Position numbers and translations under genes: made by a program
Notes under the pieces: model-generated
Database searches by the model: none
What the model saw: the letters and a program-made list of their open reading frames with translations, nothing else
Told to the model about the DNA's origin: nothing
NCBI RefSeq assembly: GCF_021366795.1
Contig: NZ_JAHCPS010000003.1
Location: 62,001-126,000, forward strand
Origin: Macrococcoides caseolyticum
GTDB lineage: Bacteria; Bacillota; Bacilli; Staphylococcales; Staphylococcaceae
Length of the DNA: 64,000 nt
Reading direction: 5' to 3'
Shown here: piece after piece, positions 8,338-16,752 of the stretch
Layout of the letters: the number at the start of each line of letters is the position of its first letter
Numbering within the stretch: the stretch's first letter is position 1

Positions 8338-8412
8338 TCCATTTAATTATAATCTCTTTCAAAAAAATAGCAAATATAAATTATATCAATTTTTATATCA
8401 ATTTTACACAAA

Positions 8413-8446
8413 AAGAATAGACTTAAAATATTTAAAGTCTATTCTT
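8413..8446 (-). terminator. Terminator of the acyl-CoA dehydrogenase operon
   Basis: AAGAATAGACTT (8413-8424) pairs with AAGTCTATTCTT (8435-8446). The stem includes the stop codon region, and a T run follows on the minus strand. Confidence 0.75.
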
Positions 8447-9581
8447 TATTCAATAGTCGATTGATAATTATTCTTTCAACAGCATCATCCATCGGTGGAT
8501 TATGTAAGCCGGCACGCATTGAACGATACAGTCGTTCAATAATACGTGATTGTTCTAGACTTTTCGCGCCGAATACACGCATACACAAATCAATCACTTC
8601 TAGTCCATTATTAATCACTATATATTTCGCAAGTCCAAATGTTTCAGCTAAATCCTCTGTTTTGCCTGACAGGTGTAAATCACACGCATGATATATAAAG
8701 TGTCTGGATTGCATATTTAAAATCTCGGCTTTCGCTAATTTATCCTGAATATGTGGTATTTCTGAAATCGTTGTGTTAATAGAATTAGGTTGATAGGACT
8801 TGCAAAATGTTATTGCTTCATCAACAGCACGTTCAGCCATCCCCAGGTAAATTGCAGGAATATGCATTAACCAGGGATTCGGCGTACGCTCACGGTTTAC
8901 TTCCAGAAGATAGTGTTTAGGTATCTTTACATCCTTAAAAATAATATCATGGCTTGCTGTTGCTCGCATGCCGACCATATCCCAGGTCTTAACAATTTCT
9001 ATCCCTTCTATTTCAGACGGAACATAGTAAAAACACATCGCATTAAGGTTAGAATCAAATGCACCTACAATAAAGTGTGTTAAACGTTCACTCATTGATG
9101 CAAATGTCTTGGTGCCGTTAATCACAAAATTATCACCCTCACGTATCGCATTCGTCCCAGGTTTACCACCACGTGTTGGACTACCCATTTCACTTTCTGA
9201 AACAATACGGTTTACAATCGCTCCATTCTTAATATCTTCTATAAATCGTTGCATCATTGTTTCTGGCCACAAATTACCTTCGAATACTTCACCAACAATA
9301 CCTAGATGCCAGCCAATTGATAATGCAGTTGATTCATCTAAGCGGGCTAATTGTGCTTGAATATAGATAAGTTCCTTTATTGAAGCGCCCATACCACCAT
9401 ATTCAATCGGAAGTGTTAATGTATGGTATTGTTGCGCGATTAGCCAATCAATCAATTGATGATTTAAATGAGATGTCTTATCTGCTTGTTGTGCACTTTT
9501 CTCAATCCATTCTCGATGCTCTGTAAATTTCTCACGCCAAATACGTTCTAATTTACTTTCTAAAAATAATGCTTCTTCCAT
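8439..9581 (-). CDS. Acyl-CoA dehydrogenase family flavoprotein
   Basis: 380 residues, the normal length for acyl-CoA dehydrogenases. The N-terminal helical domain has LPIEYGGMGAS; the middle beta domain has SEMGSPTRGG and INGTKTFAS, followed by TWDMVGMRATASHDIIF; the C-terminal helical domain ends RSMRAGLHNPPMDDAV. The classic catalytic-Glu context (YEGT) is not evident, so the substrate may be unusual, and related monooxygenases share the fold. Its Shine-Dalgarno GAGGTG overlaps the stop of the upstream C39-like gene, so the two are probably translationally coupled. Confidence 0.88.
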   Translation of the reverse strand: MEEALFLESKLERIWREKFTEHREWIEKSAQQADKTSHLNHQLIDWLIAQQYHTLTLPIEYGGMGASIKELIYIQAQLARLDESTALSIGWHLGIVGEVFEGNLWPETMMQRFIEDIKNGAIVNRIVSESEMGSPTRGGKPGTNAIREGDNFVINGTKTFASMSERLTHFIVGAFDSNLNAMCFYYVPSEIEGIEIVKTWDMVGMRATASHDIIFKDVKIPKHYLLEVNRERTPNPWLMHIPAIYLGMAERAVDEAITFCKSYQPNSINTTISEIPHIQDKLAKAEILNMQSRHFIYHACDLHLSGKTEDLAETFGLAKYIVINNGLEVIDLCMRVFGAKSLEQSRIIERLYRSMRAGLHNPPMDDAVERIIINRLLNKE

Positions 9582-9590
9582 GATTTCACC

Positions 9591-10190
9591 TCAAATAATA
9601 ATACTCATTCTTCCGGCATTCTCATATCTTTTCTCCAACTTACGTCGCTTGACTTTCATTAGCTGTTGTTTCATTGGGAATATTGCAGGTATTTTAATGA
9701 AGCCAAATTTAGCCCATAAAGGATCGATGATATAATAATATTTATCATCCATACCTACAAGTAACGCAATGTGAATATTGGAGACGAATTCCTGAATCTC
9801 ACCTTCCACTTTAAATTTTCTTAAAATAGGCTCAATCTTAAAGTGTGTCGCATAAAGTACTACAGAATGATTATCCATAATTGCCTGCTCTAACTGAGCC
9901 ATAGATTGTCCTGTGCTATCAATCGCATCAAAATATTGTTTTAAATAATCAACCATCACATTCGGAAATACAGTCTGATGACGGTCAGGTTTAATGATAC
10001 GTTTCGGACCAACATATCCCTTATATGGATTGGTTTTATGTTTTGGGATTTCGGATAATATTTTACGTGCTGATAATTTTATACCTTTATATTTCAATCC
10101 CATTGACACAGCTACAGCTTCACACCCTAATAAATAAAAATGAGGAAACCATTGTGTCTTTGGTTTAATATTCAGTACTAATTTATTCAT
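9591..10190 (-). CDS. C39-like cysteine peptidase family protein
   Basis: 199 residues with the peptidase C39-like layout: Cys in LLGCEAVAVSMGLKYKG near residue 23 and His in SNIHIALLVGMDDKYYYIIDPL near residue 139, the latter followed by the Asp-Pro that completes the fold. No signal peptide or ABC domain is present, so it is not a bacteriocin exporter. It is the first gene of a two-gene operon with the acyl-CoA dehydrogenase. Its substrate is unknown. The Shine-Dalgarno is weak (AGGCGA). Confidence 0.75.
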   Translation of the reverse strand: MNKLVLNIKPKTQWFPHFYLLGCEAVAVSMGLKYKGIKLSARKILSEIPKHKTNPYKGYVGPKRIIKPDRHQTVFPNVMVDYLKQYFDAIDSTGQSMAQLEQAIMDNHSVVLYATHFKIEPILRKFKVEGEIQEFVSNIHIALLVGMDDKYYYIIDPLWAKFGFIKIPAIFPMKQQLMKVKRRKLEKRYENAGRMSIII

Positions 10191-10315
10191 CTACATCGCC
10201 TGCCCGTCTATTCTTACTGTAATTAAATAGCAAATACAGTTAATAATCAAATATATTGTTTAATCATGCTATAATGAGCGTAAAATAATCAACACTGATA
10301 CCAAGGAGTAATTGC

Positions 10316-10987
10316 ATGTACGAACTATTAACTAGTGAAAATTTTATATCACCTATTATCATCTCACTAAAGGTTGCGACGATTGCAACACTCCTGAGTT
10401 TAACATTCGCACTTATACTTCATTATGTAATTGGTTATCAATCTTTTCCGGGGAAATCAACTATCGAATCTATCATTATGTTACCGATGGTACTGCCTCC
10501 CACTGTTGTTGGATTTATTCTGCTTATAAGCCTCGGAAAGCATAGTATTATCGGTCGATTCATCGAACAAGTCTTTCATCAACCCATAATTTTTACGATA
10601 TATGCTGCAATAACGGCTTCAACAATCGTTGCACTTCCATTGATGTACCAGTCTCTTAAAATTGGCATTGAGCAAGTCCCACAATCTCTTTTAAATGCTG
10701 CAATCATGGATGGTGCTAGAAAAACGCAAGTCTACACACAAATCATCTTACCACTTTGCAGACCTGCCATTATGACAGGACTACTTCTTTCATTTGCACG
10801 TGCGATTGGTGAATTTGGTGCTACACTTATTTTTGCGGGAAATATACCTGGTATCACTGAAACAATGCCAACTGCAATTTACGTAGCAATTGATAATAAC
10901 GAGATGTTGCTTGCCTGGGGATGGGTCGCGATTATGATTACCTTATCATTCATAATGATGATGGCTACACAATTATTAAGAAAATAA
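10316..10987 (+). CDS. modB: Molybdate ABC transporter permease ModB
   Basis: 223 residues with about five transmembrane helices and the binding-protein-dependent permease motif around AAIMDGARKTQVYTQIILPL, plus RAIGEFGATLIFAG, which is typical of ModB/CysU permeases. It forms the membrane channel of the molybdate importer needed by NarG and the FdhF-like enzyme. AGGAG precedes the ATG. Neither modA nor modC is adjacent; a modA lies about 31 kb away on the opposite strand, and no modC is in the window. Confidence 0.92.
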   Translation: MYELLTSENFISPIIISLKVATIATLLSLTFALILHYVIGYQSFPGKSTIESIIMLPMVLPPTVVGFILLISLGKHSIIGRFIEQVFHQPIIFTIYAAITASTIVALPLMYQSLKIGIEQVPQSLLNAAIMDGARKTQVYTQIILPLCRPAIMTGLLLSFARAIGEFGATLIFAGNIPGITETMPTAIYVAIDNNEMLLAWGWVAIMITLSFIMMMATQLLRK

Positions 10988-10996
10988 AGAGAAAAA

Positions 10997-11036
10997 AGAG
11001 AGGTGTTCGTTATTATAACGAACGCCTCTTTTTTAA
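10997..11036. terminator. Bidirectional terminator between modB and ddh
   Basis: AGAGGTGTTCGTTAT pairs with ATAACGAACGCCTCT with one wobble. A runs precede and T runs follow the stem, so it can serve both converging genes. Confidence 0.9.
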
Positions 11037-11041
11037 ACTAT

Positions 11042-12034
11042 CTAATTCACTCTATTTTTACATGTACCTGCCTCTATTACTTCTTTCGCTGAATTTAATC
11101 CACCTTCAACTAAATTCATTACTGCAGTTTCTGTATAGAAAGCAATGTGTTGTGTTACTTGAACATCGTCACGCTCAATGAGTTCTAATAACATTTTATC
11201 TTCAATCAACTTTTCTCTATAGTCTTTCGGGAAATAATCCGCTTCAAATTCATAGGTGTCTAATGCAGCAGCAGCGACTTTACCAGCATCTAATGCATCA
11301 ATTAATGCTTTTGTATCGACAATACCCCCGCGTGCCGTATTGACAATATATACGCCATCTTTCATTCTATCAAATAAAGCTTGATTAAACATATGTGTAT
11401 TCTCCTTAGTAAGTGGCATATGAATAGAAATCAAATCCGCTTGACTGACCGCTTCCTCCAAAGTATCCACATATGTAAGGTATGATGTTAATGTTTCATC
11501 TGGTACTAAATCATAGCCAATAATTTCAGCGCCAAAACCTTTTAAGATTTGACCCGTTATACGTCCGATACGTCCTGTACCAATAATAGCAACTTTCATG
11601 GAACGCATTTCTTTACTAATGATTGATTTATTCCACGTAAAATCATGCGATCTCATTTTACGCTGAATCTTCTCAGTATTTCGAATAATATTCATTGCAG
11701 ATGTGACCGCAAACTCAGCTATCGCATTTGGAGAATAGCTTGGGACATTCGAAATAATGATATTGTGCTCTGTTGCCTTCTCCAAATTAAACATGTCAAA
11801 TCCTGCAGAACGTTGTGCTAATTGTTTAATACCTAGACGTGCTACAGCTTCATATATACCATCATCAAACTTTGCCGTTTGACTCGTGGATACCGCGTCA
11901 TATCCTTTTACGAGATGCACCGTATCCATTGTTAATGGTCCTTCATTGAATGTTACTTCAATACCTTCACGCTTTGCCCATTCAGTTGCTGCCTGCTTTT
12001 CATCTTCTCGTGTGCCAAACATGATTATTCTCAT
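11042..12034 (-). CDS. ddh: D-lactate dehydrogenase (NAD-dependent)
   Basis: About 330 residues. It reduces pyruvate to D-lactate to recycle NADH. The nucleotide-binding motif IIGTGRIGRITGQ, the Arg in NTARGGIVDT, the acidic YEFEADYF segment and the His in VTQHIAFYTETAV form the 2-hydroxyacid dehydrogenase active site; the overall sequence matches D-LDH rather than other family members. The ATG at 12034 is preferred over an upstream TTG. Its Shine-Dalgarno overlaps the stop of the upstream membrane gene, so it is coupled to it. A Rex box upstream of the operon fits fermentation control. Confidence 0.94.
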   Translation of the reverse strand: MRIIMFGTREDEKQAATEWAKREGIEVTFNEGPLTMDTVHLVKGYDAVSTSQTAKFDDGIYEAVARLGIKQLAQRSAGFDMFNLEKATEHNIIISNVPSYSPNAIAEFAVTSAMNIIRNTEKIQRKMRSHDFTWNKSIISKEMRSMKVAIIGTGRIGRITGQILKGFGAEIIGYDLVPDETLTSYLTYVDTLEEAVSQADLISIHMPLTKENTHMFNQALFDRMKDGVYIVNTARGGIVDTKALIDALDAGKVAAAALDTYEFEADYFPKDYREKLIEDKMLLELIERDDVQVTQHIAFYTETAVMNLVEGGLNSAKEVIEAGTCKNRVN

Positions 12035-12049
12035 CAATCATCATCACTC

Positions 12050-13111
12050 CTATTCTCCAGACTGAAATTTAAACACCTCAGGTCCATACACTTTCAATTT
12101 CAAACAAAGTGCATTCACGACTAAACCTGTTATAACCGGTATAACAATATAAGATATAGCAAGTATACCTAAATTAACAAGTATATTGCCATCCATAAAC
12201 TTAAGTGCATTAATCGGACCCACTAATCCTGAATAACCAAAGCCAGCAGAAGCAGGTGTCCCCTGAATGTTAAAGATTGCGCCTGCTAATCCACTCATAG
12301 CTGCTGTTATTGCAATAGGTAAGACTATAATAGGATATTTAATTAGGTTTGGCATCATCATTTTCATTGCACCCATGAGAATTGCTAAAGTGACACCTGA
12401 TTTATTCACTTTAATAGAACCAATCGCAAGCATTGTTGCTGCAGCAGCCACACCTAAGTTGGCAGCACCAGATGCCATGCCAGATATGCCGATAGCCATC
12501 GCAATCGCAACAGTTGAAATCGGAGAAATAATAAGAATACTAAACACAATAGCAATTAATACGCACATTAATATTGGTTGTAAATTAGTAAAACTATTAA
12601 CAAGTTGTCCTAACGAGCTCGTAATTAACTTAACATACGGTAGACTTAACAATCCAAAAAGTCCTGCCAATCCACCTGCAATAATAGGGAGTAAAATAAT
12701 ATTTAAAGAGCCTAATCGATCTTTAATCCATAAAATAATTAAGACTGAAATAGAAGCTGTTAACATTGTATTAATTAAATCACCAATGCCAACTAACATC
12801 CATGCCTTATCCTGAAAAACTGCAGCACCACTGCCTACAAAAGCAGCTGTACCTACAATAACTGTCTGTAAAGGATTGAGTTTAAATTGCATTGCAATCA
12901 GCACCCCTACGATTACAGGTACTGTGAACTGAATACCGACGACAACGTTTAATAAAGTACCGAAAAATGGATGAAATTGTGTTAAATACTTGAACAATTC
13001 TCCTAAAATTGCATTAGGAATTAAACCTACAACAATACCTAATGCCACACCATTTAAAACTTTAAATAAAAAAGATTTCGCTGTTAGTCTTTCTTGTATC
13101 TCTGTCATCAT
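12050..13111 (-). CDS. PTS EIIC_2-family membrane protein
   Basis: About 353 residues with roughly ten hydrophobic segments and the Ala/Gly-rich GMASGAANLGVAAAATMLAIGSIKVNKSG and GTPASAGFGYSGLVGPINALKF blocks of the PTS_EIIC_2 family. These proteins lack attached EIIA/EIIB domains, and their transported compound is unknown. In staphylococci the same gene accompanies ddh. GGAGG lies upstream of two consecutive ATGs (13111 and 13108); either may be used. It is the first gene of the operon that ends with ddh. Confidence 0.85.
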   Translation of the reverse strand: MMTEIQERLTAKSFLFKVLNGVALGIVVGLIPNAILGELFKYLTQFHPFFGTLLNVVVGIQFTVPVIVGVLIAMQFKLNPLQTVIVGTAAFVGSGAAVFQDKAWMLVGIGDLINTMLTASISVLIILWIKDRLGSLNIILLPIIAGGLAGLFGLLSLPYVKLITSSLGQLVNSFTNLQPILMCVLIAIVFSILIISPISTVAIAMAIGISGMASGAANLGVAAAATMLAIGSIKVNKSGVTLAILMGAMKMMMPNLIKYPIIVLPIAITAAMSGLAGAIFNIQGTPASAGFGYSGLVGPINALKFMDGNILVNLGILAISYIVIPVITGLVVNALCLKLKVYGPEVFKFQSGE

Positions 13112-13201
13112 AATGACCTCCTTCAAATTTATACAAAGCTTTTATTTCAAATCACATGCTTTTAATCTATTCATTCTTTGCTACGCCATCAATATACCAT
13201 C

Positions 13202-13219
13202 TTGTGAATGATTTCACAA
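13202..13219 (-). promoter_or_regulatory. Rex operator of the EIIC-ddh operon
   Basis: TTGTGAATGATTTCACAA is a perfect 7-4-7 Rex palindrome about 90 bp upstream of the operon start. Rex represses fermentation genes when NADH is low, and ddh is a logical target. Confidence 0.85.
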
Positions 13220-13363
13220 ATTAATTTTTATTATAGTTCTATTCATAAAATCTATATTCATATGAATAAGTCCTTTCTTTGACAAACCAATACAATCACT
13301 TGAAATAAAACGCTTTACTCTGTAGACTTAAATTGAATACAGAAACTAAAGGAGAATACAATT

Positions 13364-14080
13364 ATGACAAAATCAACACCTCACATTAAGCCAGAGAACA
13401 ATCCAATCGCAGAAACGATTCTTTTACCTGGAGATCCATTACGTGCAAAATTTATTGCTGAAACTTATTTAGAAGACGTTGTTCAGTTTAATGAAGTACG
13501 TAACATGTTTGGCTACACTGGAACTTACAAAGGTAAGCGTATCTCTGTTATGGGAACAGGTATGGGGATTCCATCTATCGGAATTTACTCTTACGAATTA
13601 ATCCATACATTTGGTGTTAAAAATTTAATCCGTGTGGGTTCTTGCGGAGCAATGCAAGAAAATATTAATGTTTATGACGTAATCATCGCACAAGGTGCTT
13701 CGACTGACTCAAATTATGTTGCACAATACGGCCTACCTGGACACTTTGCACCTATCGCAGATTACAGCTTATTAGCACGTGCAAAACAATTAGCTGACGA
13801 AAAAGGGGTACCAAATCACGTTGGTAATGTATTATCATCAGACATCTTCTACAATGCTAACCAGGAAGCGACTGACAAATGGCGCTCAATGGGTATTTTA
13901 GCTGTTGAGATGGAATCAGCAGGCCTTTACATGAATGCTGCTTATGCTGGTGGAGATGTTCGTGCATTAGGTATCTTCACAGTTAGTGACCATTTATTAA
14001 CACACGAAGAAACAACACCAGAAGAACGTCAAACGTCATTCACAAAAATGATGGAAATCGCTTTAGAAATCGTAGAATAA
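13364..14080 (+). CDS. deoD: Purine nucleoside phosphorylase DeoD
   Basis: 238 residues. It splits purine nucleosides with phosphate to give the free base and ribose-1-phosphate for salvage. Motifs of the hexameric DeoD class are present: LPGDPLRAKFIAE near residue 21, MGTGMGIPSIGIY, RVGSCGAMQ, EMESAGLYM and the catalytic Asp in TVSDHLL. AGGAG is well spaced before the ATG. It is monocistronic, ending at a strong terminator, and divergent from the Rex-controlled operon. Confidence 0.97.
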   Translation: MTKSTPHIKPENNPIAETILLPGDPLRAKFIAETYLEDVVQFNEVRNMFGYTGTYKGKRISVMGTGMGIPSIGIYSYELIHTFGVKNLIRVGSCGAMQENINVYDVIIAQGASTDSNYVAQYGLPGHFAPIADYSLLARAKQLADEKGVPNHVGNVLSSDIFYNANQEATDKWRSMGILAVEMESAGLYMNAAYAGGDVRALGIFTVSDHLLTHEETTPEERQTSFTKMMEIALEIVE

Positions 14081-14091
14081 TGCATTAAAAT

Positions 14092-14141
14092 ACCGCGTCA
14101 TCGACAGATACATTGAATATCTGTCGATGACGCGGTTTATT
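14092..14141. terminator. Terminator after deoD
   Basis: ACCGCGTCATCGACAGATA (14092-14110) pairs perfectly with its complement at 14118-14136 across a 7-nt loop, followed by a T-rich run. It also separates the converging small gene. Confidence 0.93.
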
Positions 14142-14342
14142 TTATTCTAGCGCTTTTTCTTGTCGTAATTTTACTGCTTCAATCTGTTCATTAATATAAT
14201 TTACAAACTGCTCGGTGTCACCATTTGATATATGATGCATTGGAATACTTCCGATATGGAAATGCATTGTAAAGCCTTCATCTGTTATTTCTGCATTGTT
14301 TATTTCAGCGCAATTGTCACAGAATACGACTGATTCATACAT
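14142..14342 (-). CDS. Small hypothetical protein (66 aa)
   Basis: The ATG at 14342 gives a 66-residue, mostly acidic protein beginning MYESVVFCDNCAEINNAE. The CDNC pair could bind metal, but no second pair is present. No convincing Shine-Dalgarno is seen upstream, which lowers confidence. It lacks membrane segments. It sits alone between the deoD terminator and the DedA gene. The family is not recognised. Confidence 0.5.
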   Translation of the reverse strand: MYESVVFCDNCAEINNAEITDEGFTMHFHIGSIPMHHISNGDTEQFVNYINEQIEAVKLRQEKALE

Positions 14343-14420
14343 CAAATCGGTCGTTTATTTTGTTTTTATTAGCTAAAATAGGTTAAGATAATAACGAATA
14401 ACATGATTTGGAGTGACGAT

Positions 14421-15029
14421 ATGCAGGAATGGATTATGAAAGTAATGGAACAGTTTGGGTATTTCGGGGTTTTCTTTTTAATCTTACTTGAGAATGTCTT
14501 CCCCCCTATCCCTTCAGAAGTTATTTTAACGTTTGGCGGTTTTATGGTGGATCAGTCACCTCGACTCACATTTATCGGAATGCTTATTGCCTCTACACTA
14601 GGTGCCGTTATCGGTGCGATTGTTTTATATTATGCCGGTCATCTACTTGGCTTAAGACGTATTGAAATGATTGTAGACAAATATGGGTTTGTTCTAAGAT
14701 TAGACATTCATGATTTACACAATGCAAATCAATGGTTCAATAAATATGGCTATGGCGCAGTATTTTTATGTCGTTTTGTACCGCTCATTCGAAGTCTCAT
14801 TTCCATTCCTGCAGGATTAAGTCAAATGGCAATTATTCCTTTTATTATTTACACCACAATCGGTACTTTAATCTGGAATGCTGTTCTTATTTATTTAGGT
14901 ATGGTCCTTGGACAGAATTGGGCGCTTGTTCTTCATTATTTCGATTTATATTCAAATATATTTTATATCATAATGATTCTATTCATCATATGCGGTATAA
15001 TTTGGCTGTTTATGAGGAAGAAAAAATAA
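14421..15029 (+). CDS. DedA-family membrane protein
   Basis: About 202 residues with the DedA/SNARE-associated layout: a hydrophobic N-terminus, ENVFPPIPSEVILTFGGF with the reentrant-loop Glu and Pro residues, and FLCRFVPLIRSLISIPAGLSQM with the conserved Arg. DedA proteins are proposed undecaprenyl-phosphate or phospholipid flippases supporting membrane homeostasis; which activity applies here is not determined. The start at 14421 is set by GGAG 7 nt upstream; an in-frame ATG at 14403 lacks a ribosome-binding site. Confidence 0.9.
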   Translation: MQEWIMKVMEQFGYFGVFFLILLENVFPPIPSEVILTFGGFMVDQSPRLTFIGMLIASTLGAVIGAIVLYYAGHLLGLRRIEMIVDKYGFVLRLDIHDLHNANQWFNKYGYGAVFLCRFVPLIRSLISIPAGLSQMAIIPFIIYTTIGTLIWNAVLIYLGMVLGQNWALVLHYFDLYSNIFYIIMILFIICGIIWLFMRKKK

Positions 15030-15120
15030 TACATTTTTATAGCTTATTATATTAATTTATGTTACAGTATTTTTAATAACGTTTATTCTTATAGAATAAA
15101 TGAACAAATGAATATCCTAA

Positions 15121-15256
15121 GACTTATGTCGAAGGGGAGTAGCTCAGGGGGAAACCCCAAGCATAATATCGTCATTACGAAGTTGTGGAACTTCCGGTAT
15201 TATGGAACATACTGTTCAGTGAGACCTTTGCCAATATTTTTGGCATGGGTCTTTTT
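15121..15256 (+). promoter_or_regulatory. yybP-ykoY manganese riboswitch with terminator
   Basis: The conserved GGGGAGTAGC (15134-15143) and CAGTGAGACC (15217-15226) segments of the yybP-ykoY aptamer are present with an internal hairpin between them. The 3' end merges with a terminator: AGACCTTTGCCA pairs with TGGCATGGGTCT, followed by five T residues. Mn2+ binding normally prevents the terminator, switching on the exporter gene. The aptamer family is well established upstream of TerC genes. Confidence 0.92.
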
Positions 15257-15284
15257 ATATTCATTAAAATAAGGAGGAATTACA

Positions 15285-16067
15285 ATGGATCCAAGTATTT
15301 TAATGGCATATGCCTGGGTAGTATTAGTTTTAATTGTATTAGAAGGTTTACTTGCAGCCGATAACGCTATCGTTATGGCCGTAATGGTCAAACACTTGCC
15401 GGAAGAACAACGTAAGAAAGCATTATTTTATGGCTTAATGGGTGCATTTATCTTTAGATTTATCTCATTATTCTTCATTACATTCTTAGCGAAATACTGG
15501 CAAATTCAAGCTTTAGGTGCCGCATATCTTATCTTTATGTCCGTCAAAAGCTTGTACGCATACTTTAAGAAAAAGAATCATTCAGATGACGACAGTGTAC
15601 CAGATATCGCGGAAGAAGAAGCAATGCCTAAAGGTAGCGGCTTCTGGATGACGGTTCTTAAAGTTGAGGGGGCAGATATTGCATTTGCCATTGATTCAAT
15701 GCTTGCAGCGATTGCAATTGCAGTCACATTGCCTAAAGTAGGCCCTGACTTCATGGGATTAAACGCAGGTCAATTTACAGTCATGTTCATCGGTGGGATG
15801 CTCGGCGTCGTATTAATGCGATTTGCTGCAACTTACTTTATAAAGATTCTTGAAACATATCCTGGACTTGAAGCAGCCGCTTTTGCAATTGTCGGCTGGA
15901 TTGGTGTTAAGCTTGTAGTACTAGTGCTCGCTCACGAATCAATCCATGTACTACCACACGCATTCCCACATTCATTACAATGGCAACTTATCTTCTGGGG
16001 TGTATTACTTTCAATCTTAGTGATTGGATTTGTAACGAGTAAACGTGGACACAGCAAACAATCATAA
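15285..16067 (+). CDS. TerC-family manganese exporter
   Basis: 260 residues and about seven membrane helices. The TerC motifs EGLLAADNAIVMAVMVKHLP near residue 20 and VEGADIAFAIDSMLAA near residue 126 hold the paired Asp residues of the transport path. Related proteins (Bacillus MeeF/MeeY type) export Mn2+ and help metallate secreted enzymes. The riboswitch ahead of it ties expression to manganese. AAGGAGGA gives a strong start. Together with mntABC/mntR further on, the window encodes both export and import of manganese. Confidence 0.93.
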   Translation: MDPSILMAYAWVVLVLIVLEGLLAADNAIVMAVMVKHLPEEQRKKALFYGLMGAFIFRFISLFFITFLAKYWQIQALGAAYLIFMSVKSLYAYFKKKNHSDDDSVPDIAEEEAMPKGSGFWMTVLKVEGADIAFAIDSMLAAIAIAVTLPKVGPDFMGLNAGQFTVMFIGGMLGVVLMRFAATYFIKILETYPGLEAAAFAIVGWIGVKLVVLVLAHESIHVLPHAFPHSLQWQLIFWGVLLSILVIGFVTSKRGHSKQS

Positions 16068-16078
16068 AACAAATATTT

Positions 16079-16106
16079 AAGACTAGGGAATCCCCTAGTC
16101 TTTTTC
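16079..16106 (+). terminator. Terminator after the TerC gene
   Basis: AAGACTAGGG pairs with CCCTAGTCTT and is followed by a T run. Confidence 0.88.
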
Positions 16107-16157
16107 TTGTATTTTCTATAATACAATAGATATAAATAATATAATGGAGATGATAAT

Positions 16158-16595
16158 ATGCCAGTCGGACCATCTTTAAGACAATTACATGCGCATAAAC
16201 AAATACACGATACAGGTTTAAGCCTTGCTGTTAATATGACAGATGAACTGATAAGAACTTATAAGAATGGAACAGAAGAAGACGTCATTCAGGAAGTCAT
16301 TGCACTTGTTGATTTCTTCCAATCACGCGTCTTAAGTCATGCTGATGCCGAAGAAGAAGCAGATGGATTCTATACAGAAACAGTTAAAGAAAACCCTGAA
16401 CTCTACGATAAAGTTCAACAGTTAACACGTGATCACGATATTATGAGACAAATTGTTGAAAAAATTAAAACTCAGATGGAGCAGGAAGGATTCTCTACAC
16501 AAATCATTGATTACTTTAGAAGCCTTATTATCGTTAATGAAATCCATTCCCGTGATGAAGAATTATTTTTATTACAAGATAGTAAACCAGACTAG
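16158..16595 (+). CDS. Hemerythrin-like HHE-domain protein
   Basis: 145 residues forming one four-helix HHE domain. The expected His/Glu ligands are spread as H-A-H-K-Q-I-H near residues 11-16, VLSHADAEEEADGF near 59, LTRDHDIMRQI near 93 and VNEIHSRDEELF near 127. Such proteins bind a non-heme di-iron centre and sense or handle oxygen, NO or iron; the exact role here is unknown. A good ribosome-binding site precedes the ATG. It is transcribed alone and followed by a repeat hairpin that can terminate it. Confidence 0.85.
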   Translation: MPVGPSLRQLHAHKQIHDTGLSLAVNMTDELIRTYKNGTEEDVIQEVIALVDFFQSRVLSHADAEEEADGFYTETVKENPELYDKVQQLTRDHDIMRQIVEKIKTQMEQEGFSTQIIDYFRSLIIVNEIHSRDEELFLLQDSKPD

Positions 16596-16649
16596 AACGA
16601 CATATTAAACCTATACTGGTAAATAGATGAAAAAATGGATAAGAAGTAG

Positions 16650-16750
16650 CACCTAAGACTAAAAGCGAACAAAAATGTACAAATCGCACTTTGATTTATA
16701 CATTTTTGTTCGCTTTTTTGTGAGCAGAACGCCTGGTTCCAGTCTCTTTA
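16650..16750. repeat. Dispersed hairpin repeat, copy 1 (acts as terminator)
   Basis: A 24-nt arm at 16662-16685 pairs with 16693-16716 (outer bases AAAGCGAACAAAAATGTAC), followed by TTTTTTGTGAGCAGAACG and CTGGTTCC. The same arrangement recurs at 29725-29805 with arms of the same length and the flank GGAGCAGAAT..CCCGGTCCC. This suggests a mobile or multicopy small element used as a terminator. Confidence 0.7.
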
Positions 16751-16752
16751 TA

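Noticed and set aside
10316-10987. Sulfate permease CysU/CysW
   Set aside because: The permease family is related, but length, LPLCRPAIMTG and the RAIGEFGATLIFAG region are closer to ModB, and Mo-enzymes are nearby.
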